Shown here piece by piece: positions 49,001 through 60,007 of a stretch of DNA of 64,000 nt (within the stretch, counting starts at the first letter, position 1; every line of letters starts with the position of its first letter). This DNA is from Leuctra nigra (Eukaryota; Arthropoda; Insecta; Plecoptera; Leuctridae). The translations under genes and the position numbers were made by a program. The stretch lies in the NCBI GenBank assembly GCA_934045905.1, contig OW203761.1:30430964-30494963 (forward strand), written 5' to 3'. The notes under the pieces were generated by a model. The model was given only the letters and a program-made list of their open reading frames with translations. It ran no database searches and was not told the origin of the DNA.

Positions 49001-51730
49001 TGACGCAATTATTGTAGTGAAGTCTTGAAGGAGAGTAGGAAACTGTGAATTGTATACTTAATACGCCCGCAGGGGGGGGCAAGGGGGGGCGCTTGCCCCC
49101 CCCCCCCCTGGATGTCAGGAAAACATAAAAATTGTATGGGGTTTAATTATAGTATCATTTTGTAACCAAAAGACTTTAAAAAAATTGATTTCACAGTGTA
49201 AAAAATCCAAAAAATGCCCTGCGGGGCAGTTTTGAACATGTCCCCCACCACCTCAAAGTGCAATAATTAAAAAATATTGAATATTTCAACAAAATACACC
49301 TCAAAACGTCTCAAAATTGATTTCAAAGTGTCCAAAAACCAAAAAACGCCCTGCGGGGCAGGGTGGGGGGCGCGCCCCCCACACCCCCTTAAACCCGTAA
49401 AATATTGTTTTCCTTGACCTGCCCCCACCTGGCAGAAATCCTGCGGGCGCCCATGACTTAATATGTAATGTTCTTATCGTTTTTCGATAGATACTAATAA
49501 TTGCAGTATAGTCGAGGGTATACTCTAACGTCGTATACCTAAAAATTGTTTTTGACCTCTGCGTATGTATGCCCATAAGTATTTGTTGGGGTACACGCTG
49601 TATACGGGCGTGTACACTATTTTTCGTACATAAATCATGCCTGTTTAAAAATAAAATCCAGTTGAGGTATCATCAAGATGATACAGAAATAAAAATATTC
49701 TTTTGATTTGCTAAAGAAAACTTTACACTTTAGAAATTTGAATTGTACTTGAAGCATGAAATAACTTATATTGAAGAAAATCGCAAGAAATTTCTGGAAA
49801 AGTAAAGAATATAGAAAAATCAATGCGTTTATTACAGCAAAAAGTGTTTCAAGAAATGTTACAATGCACCAAAACGAATGACCTTGAGGAAATTTATCTT
49901 GGGGGGGCTTCGCCCTCAAACCCCCATATTTCCCTTCGCGGGTCATTTATTTGCGTATACCCATGAATTTTTTAGGACTACACCACTGAATAATTGCGTT
50001 ACTCGATTGATTTCATATCAATTTTAATCAATTAGCACTATGAAGTGAGTATTTTAATTTGTATGTCCTGATCGCTCTGTATTCGAGCTGAAATTTTAAC
50101 ACCACAGAACATAGATCATGAATTAAATTTATATTTTAAAATTAAAATATCAAGAATTATATTGTAAGGCGAATTTATCAAAATCCACTGATTAATCATT
50201 TATAAAATTTCGTCTCAGACCTTGTCAGACCTCTATCCGGAATATTTAAACAGTAATTGTGTACAACTTGTAATTTTCATGTTCCGTCAATATGAAATGT
50301 AGTGCCTTATATCCATGGTATACAGATCGGTTCGGCAATTCTAACATACCTTTGACAGCACACAGGCGATGTGATTGCAAGGTTCTCAATACAAATTAAA
50401 AGTGCGATATCAATGAGTCAAATGTTGTCGTGAAAGCTTCGATGTTGCAGATCGGTTCACTTTTTCTCTTCCTTTTCTTGATCGCGATTTGTAAGCTAAA
50501 AACATCTATTTCATTGCTAATTCTTTTGCATACATTTTGTGAGCAGCGTTTATTCAACTAAGGACTCGCTTCTTTGTGAAACATTTTCGAACGAATTTTA
50601 GAACCTGCAGACCTGACTCTATGAAACCCGAGCAACGTTTAGTCAGGGGTGAACAGTGTTTTGTAGCGAAGCAACAAGTGGCTGAGCTGCAAAACGCCCT
50701 GCCGACGTTGTTAATAACATGCAACAGTTGTCAGGTAACTGGCAATGGCGTGCAGAATGCAGATCTTGTGTTTGTTTAGCAAACTCGATAATTGCCTGCT
50801 TGCTCGAAGGCTTGGGAACTTGTTCCGTGGACTTGCAGACCAACCACTGCATGGATGCAGTGACTAGCAGGTAGTGGCTCGCCAGCTGCTAACAAGGGGG
50901 CGGAGTGGCTGCGAGTTGGAAAGCAAATAGATGAATTATTAATAATGTCGAGGAGCGTTGCCCCCTTGTTGCTGGTAGAAAGATGTGAGGGTCTTGATAC
51001 AGTGGCGCGATATTACAGGGAGTACATTACTGCCCTGAGGTTAACGGGTACAATTCATTTTTTGCTTCCAAACAAAATCGACTTGTTCAGGAATTTTGGT
51101 TAAGATTGTAGAGAATTGATCGCCACGTTGCATCACGATCTACACATGAGCGTTCCCTACTGACACGATCGTATTACTCTTGTTTCAGGAGCCTGTTTCG
51201 TCGGCAATCAGAGCACCCAGTCCTTGTTGCTCTTCGTCCTAGCGCCACAGTTCTTCTACCTCGTGTTGGGCGCCTCCCTCCTCGTCATCGGCTTCTACGC
51301 GCTGCTACGTCGCCGTCGTCAGGCGACACTGCAGCGTCGCGACGCCAAGACTGACGTCGTCGTCGTGCGTCTCGGCGTCTTCAGCGTCCTCTACACTATC
51401 CCAGCGGCGTGCATCGTCGCCAGCCTCTGTTACGAGTACTGGTCCAGAGACCAGTGGCTCGTGGCAAGCCGCTATCAAGCTCGACCAAGTCTCTGGGTCT
51501 TCCTCCTGAGACTGTTCATGTCACTGGTCGTCGGCGTCACCTCCGCCGTCTGGGTTTGGTCCAGCAAGTCGGTGAGGGCCTGGAGGCTGCTCTTCCGACG
51601 CCTCGGGCCGTATAAACAAGCTCCTGTGAAATGTCATCCGATCATGATACAGTATTATCCGCAGCCTCCGCACAGGCATCCGCATAAGCACAGAAAACAC
51701 CGGCGACAAGGCAGCGAGACCACGGTTTGA
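39134..51730 (+). CDS. fz4: Frizzled-4-type Wnt receptor, 3 exons
   Basis: Exons 39134-40062, 45368-45534 and 51189-51730 join to 545 residues. A signal peptide (about 1-22) precedes the cysteine-rich Wnt-binding domain with all ten cysteines (C26, 34, 71, 80, 87, 98, 102, 109, 126, 139). Its end, [11 protein letters not shown], is Frizzled-4-like. Potential N-glycosylation sites include NHT at 40 and NCS at 125. Seven membrane segments follow, starting at [16 protein letters not shown]. The Dishevelled-binding KTxxxW motif is present as KSVRAW (K492-W497). The tail is His/Arg-rich and ends SETTV, a class I PDZ ligand like the ETVV end of vertebrate FZD4. It acts at the plasma membrane in Wnt signalling. 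Exon GC content is far above the introns. A different Frizzled subtype is possible but less likely. Confidence 0.95.
40063..44650. other. fz4 intron 1: no exon seen
   Basis: Open frames here have no recognisable domains. The sequence is of mixed composition with few repeats up to the MITE at 44657. Confidence 0.45.
44657..44860. mobile_element. MITE with CCCGATTTACACGG ends
   Basis: CCCGATTTACACGG and CCGTGTATAAATCGGG are inverted, with a further pair GAACAACTTCTGTGTCAC and its complement inside. About 204 bp, with no clear TSD. Confidence 0.65.
45060..45222 (+). mobile_element. Possible LINE 3' end
   Basis: It ends CTGCAATAAATCAATCAAATCAA, a polyadenylation hexamer followed by an (AATC)-type tail, as in 5'-truncated LINEs. 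Weak. Confidence 0.3.
45368..45534 (+). CDS. fz4: fz4 exon 2
   Basis: Acceptor GTCCTCCAG to donor ACAG|GTGAGT. It encodes [20 protein letters not shown], the TM3-TM4 region, through DADELTG. Confidence 0.95.
45626..45770. mobile_element. Palindromic MITE (GGTCTATTTTATTTGCATCC)
   Basis: The ends GGTCTATTTTATTTGCATCC and its near-complement GGATGTGAATAAAATAGACC enclose an internal TGGTGCTTG/CAGCACAAG stem. Almost the whole element is one hairpin. Confidence 0.75.
46010..46520. repeat. C/G homopolymer-rich repeat
   Basis: Long C and G runs at 46028-46050 and 46300-46313, with CGCCCCCTGGAAGATGGCGCCCC near 46460. These look like fragments of the GC-hairpin family seen at 48840-49130. Confidence 0.35.
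46801..47159. mobile_element. 359-bp MITE with TSD TAA
   Basis: Perfect ends GGGGCTGTGCATAAAGGACG and the complement are flanked by TAA (46798-46800 and 47160-47162). The interior has CACCCCCC runs. PIF/Harbinger-like target site. Confidence 0.85.
47163..48830. other. fz4 intron 2, middle: nothing recognised
   Basis: No exon-like frame, RNA gene or clear repeat was seen. Confidence 0.4.
49195..49455. repeat. CCCTGCGGGGC repeat family, copy 2
   Basis: Two units with AATTGATTTCAAAGTGT and AAAAACGCCCTGCGGGGC, then a G-run/C-run hairpin and the tail GGCAGAAATCCTGCGGGCG. It matches 7862-8235. Confidence 0.5.
49890..49935. repeat. GGGGGCTTCGCCC hairpin fragment
   Basis: GGGGGGGCTTCGCCCTCAAACCC resembles CGGGGGCTTCGCCCCCGAACC at 5270-5290, so both are probably ends of one repeat family. 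Confidence 0.4.
49940..51188. other. fz4 intron 2, right part: nothing recognised
   Basis: No conserved frame. The sequence becomes less AT-rich toward exon 3. Confidence 0.4.
51189..51730 (+). CDS. fz4: fz4 exon 3 and stop
   Basis: Acceptor TTGTTTCAG. It encodes [13 protein letters not shown]5-TM7, KSVRAW, the His-rich tail and SETTV, with TGA at 51728-51730. Confidence 0.95.
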
Positions 51731-52175
51731 AGTTCTTACAACAGAAGCAAGTCGGTGATAGACAATGTGTCAGATTTGTTTTTGGACGGAAGCTTTTAGC
51801 CACAAGATCTGACGAGGAAATCGTGTGAAATAAACTATTACAACCGCCAATTTGTTAATAGTAATGGCGGTGAACATTTGTTTGTTAGCGGTTATATTTT
51901 TATACGAATTGTAAATATTCATTATTTATGGTATACCTATAAATGCTTTGTTTCTTTTTAGTTGTACATGTTCTTTATTCCCGCATATATAACAAGAGTT
52001 ATATAAAACCTACTTATACTTTGCATGGAATAACAATAACTCCGTTTTAGTCTTGATCCATAACTTGTTCGTTTCTTCTTCTATTCTTCATTTTATAATC
52101 ACTATTATATTATAATATATGATTGTATAGACTTGAGTAGGTATGCTATTTAAATAAAGTTTTTTTTGTAAGAAA
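51731..52175 (+). terminator. fz4: fz4 3' UTR and poly(A) signal
   Basis: AATAAA occurs near 51829 and, followed by a GT/T-rich element, at 52153-52158 (TTTAAATAAAGTTTTTTTTG). The second is the better site. Confidence 0.6.
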
Positions 52176-53060
52176 CATTCGACTCCCTTATATTCCCAGT
52201 GCAATCCAACTGACACAGCCATGAATATTCCTCGATACGATCAAAGCTGCGAGTAAAACCACGAGGAGAAACATGTCGCAGCCGCAGAGATGTTATCAAT
52301 TAGAGGAGCTCTTCTGTTTGTCCTTTGGAACCAATGCCGAGGCTCAGACTCGAGACTCGTGGGCCGGGTGTTGGTCCATCGTGCAGCGTGTGAAAGGCAC
52401 AAAGCACGATGACACAGGATATTTCCAACAGCCAAGCGAGTAACCTGACACCGTCGCAGGTATCCTGCCTCAGGACCTGCAGGAAGTATCACGTGATGTC
52501 TCCAGACGCCCTCGTGTGGGGGGATGGGGGAGGCCCCCTATTCCGAGACTAAGTTTATTTCTTCGCTGCAATGATGGCGTCGGGGAAAAATTGATTACAC
52601 ATTGTTAAGTTTAAAACGGCACATGTATATATAACTGAGGCTCGGTATACATGCTATAGGATCGTTTTCAGTTTCAATAAAAAAAAAAACTTTTCTGTAT
52701 TAAAAATTATTCCAAAACTGTCCTGAATTAATTATTGTCTGATTTGATGCATTAAGACTACTTTCTTTGAGATAACACTAGCCATTAGCGGATCCTGGGG
52801 AGCGATGGGGGTGATATCAACATGCTGTGCGCCCCGGACCCACTTAACCACCGGACCCGCATGTGCCACATTGTTTTCTTTCGCGATCGCATTTCCTGGA
52901 TAGATTATGTCAAATTAGGTATTTTCCCGATTTTACCAAATGCTTTTTGGTGAGATTCTCTGAACAAATTTGAATCCGTCACAGACTATAGGTACACTAT
53001 AATTTATTGCACCTGGTTATATCGAAAGTTGCAGCAGGAATTCAGAATTCTTATCTCCTT
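52176..53060. other. Region downstream of fz4: no gene seen
   Basis: No convincing exon or repeat until the HINE-like element at 53064. Confidence 0.4.
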
Positions 53061-53063
53061 TTT

Positions 53064-53112
53064 GAGCGAGCGAAGCGAGCGTCTCCTTTTGGCTCTTTTG
53101 GCACGGACCTCT

Positions 53113-53157
<45 letters not shown>

Positions 53158-53964
53158 GCTGCTAATAGCCGATACACAGGTCGCACCGTTTCACCGATCG
53201 ATCTGAAATTTTGCACACATGTAAAACCAACCTTCTCTGTTTGCAGACCCTAATTTTTTTGAAATCCATTCATTGGTTGAAATTTAAATAAACATCTCCT
53301 GATAGGCTGAAAAATGAAAATGGACTTCGACAAATGTGATCGACCTTATATTTTGCATGGTCATTAGGACCAACATTGTCTCTTATTTTACAAATTTTCA
53401 GCCAAATCCTCCCATTGGTTAAAATTTAAAAAAATATTTCATGTGCTTTTTGAAATTTAATCCAGAACCGTTTGACCGATCAACTTAAAATTTTGTATGG
53501 TCATCGGGTCCAACATTATCTGTATTTTTGACAATTTTCAGACTAAACTGTGTTTACATTCAAAAGTTATCGACAATTTACGGATATTTTGCGTGTTGGC
53601 TATCATATTTCTCGAATTTCATATTTCACGGAATCTTCGAATCTTCACTTCAAGAGAGCAGAAACTTTCAAACGTATTATGAAACTGATACGACCGTTTA
53701 ACATTTTTTTGAACGATATCCTGTGATTTTTGGAAATTAACAAGGAATCGTTCAATCGTAAAGGTTCAATCGATCAACTTAAAACTTTGCGTGGTTATTG
53801 GGACCAATATTTTAGGAATCGTTGGAGATTTTCATACAAGTCTGTGACGAAATTCTAGAATTATTGGCTTTTAAGGACATTTTCGATAAACATAATTTCG
53901 GTTCGAGGTGTTGCGCGTATCCGTGCTCGCTCATCAACGCGTTACTCAGAGCGTTTTCCTAGTA
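53064..53964 (+). mobile_element. Helitron/HINE-like element, copy E (most complete)
   Basis: Head TTGAGCGAGCGAAGCGAGCG, a poly-T tract at 53114-53156, the family body, the subterminal GCTCGCTCA, a CGCTCA/TGAGCG-type hairpin region and the end CCTAG followed by T. It is about 900 bp with no protein. Confidence 0.7.
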
Positions 53965-54261
53965 TAACACAAGGAAAATATCATCTCATTAGTAAGAGTG
54001 TGGATTGTAAATCTTTATCTTTTGTAAACGTTTATCTTAGCATGCAAATGCTATTGTTCAACCTTCCGTTAAGAACCAAAATCTTCTCAACATATTTTTA
54101 ACAAAGACTGAATATCTCGACGAACCGCAGAACAAACATTGCTGCTTTATGGTCATAGGATTTGTGAAGGATTAATGCAGTCCCTTCCCTTTTATAAATC
54201 ATTCATAACCATGACTGAAAAGCAAACACTCGACTGACGCCTTTCAATTAGTATAACCTGC

Positions 54262-54350
54262 TCCGTTGTTAACGAGCCCCGAGGTGAGACTCGAACCGGT
54301 GCTCTTCAGATGACAAGTCACTTGCGGGACGCGCGCAGGAATGTCGAACC
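54262..54350 (-). repeat. tRNA-like SINE fragment
   Basis: The minus strand has CCGGTTCGAGTCTCACC (B box) preceded by a loose A-box-like region. There is no full cloverleaf. Confidence 0.4.
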
Positions 54351-54796
54351 ATCACGGACTACTTTTTCTATCTCTCAACAAATACTCGATAGTCGTAACG
54401 ACATTGTGTCCATCCATACCTTCCTCATACATCACAATTATTTCTCTTTCTAAACATGAATAGGTTACAACGAGAATGTTTCTCTGTGGTGTGGTACCCG
54501 ATGGTACCTACCAATTCGGAATTCCTTGTAAAATGTGGAATTATGCAAGTTTCACTTGAACACGTTTTGACCAAGCAGTTTCGAAATTAATATTTGCAAA
54601 AGAAAAAAGAATTTTAAAGATTTTACAATTCAAATAAAATAGTGACGTATAATCAAAGGTCAAAACTTACACTGACAGTGGCAGCTTTATATATGGATAT
54701 GAGGCTAATTCATAATAATTGATCCATGCCATCTTTTCACTCCTTCCTCGGTCTTCCCATACCTATCATGTCTACCAAATTTTTTAATACCAACTG

Positions 54797-54890
54797 GGTA
54801 CCTATTCTATATCTTTTTTGATCTCCACGCGGCCGCCTTCGTTTCGGCGTAATGCCACGAGATCAAAAAAATAATTTAGAATAGGGGCCC
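54797..54890. mobile_element. Small palindromic MITE
   Basis: CCTATTCTATATCTTTTTTGATCTC and, reversed, CCCTATTCTAAATTATTTTTTTGATCTC are inverted around a CG-rich loop. Confidence 0.55.
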
Positions 54891-54894
54891 TGGT

Positions 54895-56150
54895 CTCCAC
54901 TCCAATTCTTCTTAACTTTCTAATTCCATTGCCGCATACTCTTTCTCTCCGATTTGTCATTGCTTCCATCAAATCAATTTATAAATGATGTTCTTCGAGA
55001 CCAATCAAGTTAATAAGAGACTGAGCGAGTATACTATGGTTCAATGGTACATTTACGGCACTATCTTTTTTTTTGTAGGCACACACAAAAAGATCATTAG
55101 TTTTTCCAGCTTATTGTAAGAAGTGAAAACGAACCAAAAAATTACACGGAAACCAACGAGCACAAACCAAATATTTTTTCCAAATTGTCGGTCATAAAAA
55201 TACACCGCGCACCTTGATCACTTGCAAACGTTACTGAATGAATCCAGAGAGGTTACCGGACAGGTGCCAACATTATTTCGTTACGGTATCAATGCGTTGC
55301 GTAGGTTTACCGCGAATTTCAATTCTAGTCTCCTATAGTCATATTTTTCTAAGTTAATTCTTTACAATAAAACTAAGGAGGTATTATTAATATTTGAATC
55401 CGTGCTCAATCAATAACAATGTTATACCTTACAAAACCTGCGGCTCAGTCACAAATGCTTTGGCTTCGCTGTTAAATCATGCAAATTTAAATAATTTCGT
55501 CAAGTTGATAATCGGAATGTATCGATCGAAGGCTTTTTTCACCACGTCTTTCCTGTTCATTTCGAGTTGTAATCGTTTACGAGACGGGCAAAGATTCACG
55601 ACGCAACTTGACTAGTTTATTAGCCTGTTATTTATTTAAATTTCCTTCGCCGGGGATATAAGATCTAAATCACATGTAGTTTTATGATGCACGTGTCAGC
55701 CAATAACACGGTGCAATGTAAATATCATTTGCTTGGCTTTACGTGCGATCAGACGGCTGGCGTTGGTGAAATCAGAGGACGTGTTGCTTTGACACTGGGA
55801 TTAATGCGATCACATGCCGTCATCACATGGCAACTCGCCAAGCAGGGAAAGATTTATTAGGATCACTTGATTACACCAGGAGAAAATCAAGTAAGAAAAG
55901 ATGTTTGTATAAGGAGTTACAAACTTTGACGGGTTGCACGCTGTCTTCGGTGGAGGTGTTTTGTTTTTGTGAAATGCTAAGAGTTTTTGTTTTGTTTCGG
56001 TAACTTCGAAGAAATGATTACATAATAATATGACAATTTTAATTTTAATATAATTTAACGAAATTCACAAATGGTGGCAGACGTGGGATATATATTGCCA
56101 TTCTTGGTTCGGGCATATACATGTCTATGGTTCGGGAATAATGGAATATA
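54895..56150. other. Intergenic, nothing recognised
   Basis: No exon, RNA gene or defined repeat was seen. Confidence 0.4.
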
Positions 56151-56157
56151 GTTAGGT

Positions 56158-56300
56158 ATCTAGTGGAGCGGTCGCTCCACTCAGCCAAGTCTTACCGTAC
56201 ACTCACAGTCACTCAACATACCGTAATATATACCTATAGCTCAACACTAGGATTTCTGGTCTTTCAGTGATTGATTTAATGCTTAGGGAAATGGGAATCT
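56158..56300. repeat. GTGGAGCGGTCGCTCCAC-headed repeat, copy 2
   Basis: It shares TATCTAGTGGAGCGGTCGCTCC and AGCCAAGTC with 33044; homology then fades. Confidence 0.5.
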
Positions 56301-57063
56301 ACCAGTACAACATTAAATCCATAGCACTATAGGACCTTTAAAATTCAGTGATTGGTTGCAAAAAGAAAATAAGCCATTTGTTCCATTAATCTCACATATT
56401 GCATGTTCACTGGGACCAACATTTTATCAGTTTTCATCAAAATTGATCAAGATTAGCGATATCAAAGACTAAGAGATAGTAACGGTTTGCAAAACTTTAC
56501 CTAAACATATTTTGAAGTACTTGGCAAATTTGATTCATGGAGAAAGTATAACCATAATAACTATGTATGCGAAACACCTTAGTCACTTGAAAATCATTAG
56601 TTTGATTTTGGCTATTTGTAGCTACTTGCATATTCATAGTTTCCAAAAAAAAATAGGTTTTGTATTTTTCATAAATATTATCTTGGGATGGTAAAGGGAT
56701 GGGATGGCAACTATCTATGCGCAACACCTTGGTCACTTGAAAATCATTAGTGTACTATTTTTTTTATTTAAGATCTAAATACACCCAACAAATCATAAAA
56801 CGGTATTTGAACGAAATGGATTGTTTATGCTAATCAATTCCTGTTCAACTACAATAGTTAGACGACGAGTTAATACACTTCATATGCCGTGATTTGTTCC
56901 AGGCAATCCATTTCTTTCAAATACATTGCCGTTTTATCATATGTACCTACTCATTGTTTGTTAAACGGTGGTAGGCAATGAATGTACAATAATAATTATC
57001 TACTTCAAATAGGTACTAATTACAAACGTATAACCAAAAATTAAACTAAAATCATTCAAATTA

Positions 57064-57235
57064 TTGAGCGAGCGTCTCCTTTTCACTCTTGTGGCAGGAG
57101 CTTTTCTTTTTTTTGTAATTTATTAATTTTGTTAAATACCTTTCTGCTCAGAAAGACCTTTTCTGCTTTTTGAGTAGAAATTTTGCACACATGTAAATAC
57201 CAACGGTCTACAGACTGATTTTTTTTGAAATTGTT
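57064..57235 (+). mobile_element. HINE-like element, head fragment
   Basis: TTGAGCGAGCGTCTCCTTTT, a T tract and TTTTGCACACATGTAA, then loss of homology. Confidence 0.5.
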
Positions 57236-57565
57236 TTATTGGTTAAAATAAACTTAAAATGGTCAGACAAAGTTGGGTCAGGTCAAGTTCAAATTTTCCA
57301 GGGATCCGTAAAGGTACCTAATAAATGCAACTTTAGAGATTGAAAGGTCGGTAGTCCCACCATTTGCATGCACAGGGCATGAAGATTCTTGTGAAGATTC
57401 AGTGAATTGCAGAAGGGGCATTAGTCCTAGGACTTGTGCCCTTGCTGCAATTCACAGGCTCACGGCTTCAAAGTAAAGATGGCGTCCCCTGACCCCGAGA
57501 ATACGCTACAGTTGCCAGAAACCCTGTTAAAAGGAAAAGGGGGATAGTATATTTTATCCCCCTCA

Positions 57566-57676
57566 GGGCCCTCATTCACGAAGCGGTGTTAGCTTGGGTT
57601 AGCTCGTAGTGCCATAAGAAATAACATTATAACCCTAGCTACCCTAGCTTACCCCATGTACGTGAATGATGGCCCA
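57566..57676. mobile_element. Small MITE with CCCTCATTCACG ends
   Basis: GGGCCCTCATTCACG and CGTGAATGATGGCCC are inverted, with inner TTAGCTTGGGTTAGC/GCTACCCTAGCTTACCC pairs. Confidence 0.6.
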
Positions 57677-58435
57677 GGGGGGGGGGGGGGGGGGGAGTTC
57701 AGTATTCCAAATTAATTTCCTGAGTTTTATCAAGATATTTTATCTTAGCCAACTGAAGAAAGTGCTCATGACCATGAAGATTCGGAATAAGTTCTGCAAT
57801 ATTTGGAAATACAGTCTTAAAATTTGTAAACAAATGTTTGTTTGAACATTTTTGACTTCTTTAATCTTTTGACAGTTAATCTCCCTGAAATAGTAACCCA
57901 TCCACTCATCATTCTTTCACAGTGAATTATCACTGGATATGCTCTTCCAGTGAAAGGGCATAGATCCAACTCATTGAACCCTCAAATAAGGACATTTATA
58001 TATTTTTTGCACGCTTCTACAGATAATAGATGGGTGTATCAATTTATTATCTTATTTATGCCAGTAATGTATTTTTTTTTTACAAATAGATCCTAAGGGG
58101 CGCAATTTGTTTTTCTCTCTTATCTCAGAACTAGGTCGGCTGGACTTCAGCCCTTTCTGTAATTCGCGATTCAACCATTTACTCTTATTTTACAAATTTT
58201 CAGCCCAATCAAATCAGTCAAGAACTTATGCACTTATTGACATTTTTAACTCTTTGATATAGCTGTCTGAAAAGGGATGGTATCGAAAATCAATTATAGA
58301 TCTAATTTTCTCTATGTATAACCCAGAGTGTATAGCCCGTTTTACAAAAAGCGCGTTTCGCGTTTTGCGTTTCGCGTTTTTTATTTTTTTATAACGCCTA
58401 GAAGAGGCCGTCGAAAACAGAATGTTGATAAACGA

Positions 58436-59195
58436 TTACTAGGAAAACGCTCAGGAAATGCGTACACAACGCACAGAAGACATATAGGTACATCCATATT
58501 TAATTGAAATATGATCACTCAATCAATAAAAAAGTATATTATGCTTTTCATTGAAACTTGAAAATAGCATCTAAGCACCCTGGTAAATATAGCAAATCAG
58601 ATTCAATTCAAGTGGCACTGGAAAACATTACTTTCGATACTTCATTACTGACAGATATTAAAAATTTCAATAAGTTCATACGTTCTTAACTGATTGGGAT
58701 GAAATTTTGTAAAATAAGAGACAATGTTGGTCTTAATGATCATGCAAAATATGAGTTTGATCAGAATTATCGAAGACCGTTTTCATTTTTCAGCCCATCA
58801 GGAGATATTTATTTAAAATTAAACCAATGAATGGATTTCAAATATAATTAGGGCCTGCAAACAGATAAGGTTGGGTTAACATGTGTGCAAAATTTCAGCT
58901 CGATCGAAGAAAAACTCTGACCTGTATAGCCAAAATATGAGTTTGATCAGAATTATCGAAGACCGTTTCATTTTTCAGCCTATCAGGATATATTTTTTAA
59001 AATTTTAACCAATGAATGGATTTCAAAAAAATTAGGGTCTGCAAACAGAGAAGGTTGGTTTTACATGTGTGCAAAATTTCAGATCGATCGCTGAAACGGT
59101 GCAACCTGTGTATCGGTTAAAAGCGGAAAAAAAAACAAAAAAACAGAGGTCCGTGCCACAAGAGCCAAAAGGAGACGCTCGCTTCGCTCGCTCAA
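58436..59195 (-). mobile_element. Helitron/HINE-like element, copy G
   Basis: Minus-strand head at 59195 (TTGAGCGAGCGAAGCGAGCG), 3' end at 58436 (CCTAG then T). The body includes a local duplication of the CGAAGACCGTTT segment. Confidence 0.65.
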
Positions 59196-59278
59196 TTATT
59201 CTTGTTAGTAACAATGTGGGTGTTATTAGATATGATTAGATGGAATAATATGCACAGGTAATAAATTATTGAGAATAT

Positions 59279-59565
59279 AGGTTTCTTTGGAAAACTTCCA
59301 TGGAGTCAGGATGATATGAAGGGATGTGTGTTGTGAAAAATATCCGACCGAACCGGGGCCTCTCTATAATATGCTTCTACGAACTGTCATACCACCGGTG
59401 ACGATGCTGTCACCCTGTCTCATTGCACTTGCGTGCGCAACCCTCTTTAACTCGACTGAACGAGTTGCTTTTCAGCTCGAATGATGAGATTGAGAATGTA
59501 GGTTTCTTTGGAAAACTTCCATGGAGTCAGGATGATATGAAGGGATGTGTGTTGTGAAATATATT
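59279..59565. repeat. Two direct copies of SINE flank sequence
   Basis: GGTTTCTTTGGAAAACTTCC...GTCAGGATGATATGAAGGG occurs at about 59279 and again at about 59499. The first runs on into the ATATCCGACCGAACCGGGG SINE part. Confidence 0.6.
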
Positions 59566-59589
59566 ATTATTAACATTATTAATAAATAA

Positions 59590-59700
59590 TAATCTTCTTC
59601 TGGTTCCGACAATGTTGTCAGGTCAGACAGTGGGAGCTCCCACTGGGTCTAGGGCCTCGGATCTCTTCCAAACCGGCTGGCCAGGCCTGACGTTTATTAA
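59590..59700 (-). pseudogene. LINE-A relative, 3' terminal fragment
   Basis: On the minus strand: GGCCAGCCGGTTT, GGCCCTAG, a CAGTGGGAGCTCCCACTG hairpin, TCGGAACCAGAAGAAG and an (ATT)n tail, in the same order as the LINE-A 3' end at 7755-7855. Confidence 0.65.
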
Positions 59701-59804
59701 CATTATTATCAAATAAAATTATTATCAAATTATTAACATTATAGTCTTATTTTGCAGTTTTTTTATAGTTTATTTTATAGTTTACGTCGGCTCGTCGCGT
59801 CGCT

Positions 59805-60007
59805 AACTGCCCTACTGGAAACTGCCCTACTAAAAACTGCCCTACTAAAAACTGCCCTACTAGAAACTGCCCTACTCGAAATTTTTTGTTTTGACTGTAC
59901 ATGGGAGGGGCTAAAGGAGGAGCCAAACCAGTGGGAGGAGCCTTATAACTGCCCTACTGAAAACTGCCCTACTAAAAACTGCCCTACTAGAAACTGCCCT
60001 ACTAAAA
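59805..60007. repeat. 15-bp tandem repeats, left tip of foldback
   Basis: AACTGCCCTACTNNA is repeated five times, then after about 65 bp (holding GACTGTACATGGGAGGGGC) four times more. Confidence 0.9.

Noticed and set aside
39134..51730. Smoothened or another Frizzled subtype
   Set aside because: Ten-cysteine CRD with [15 protein letters not shown] and the ETTV end point to Frizzled-4; Smoothened lacks the KTxxxW-type motif.
59805..60007. CRISPR-like array
   Set aside because: Spacers are 0-3 bp and the genome is eukaryotic; this is a simple tandem array.
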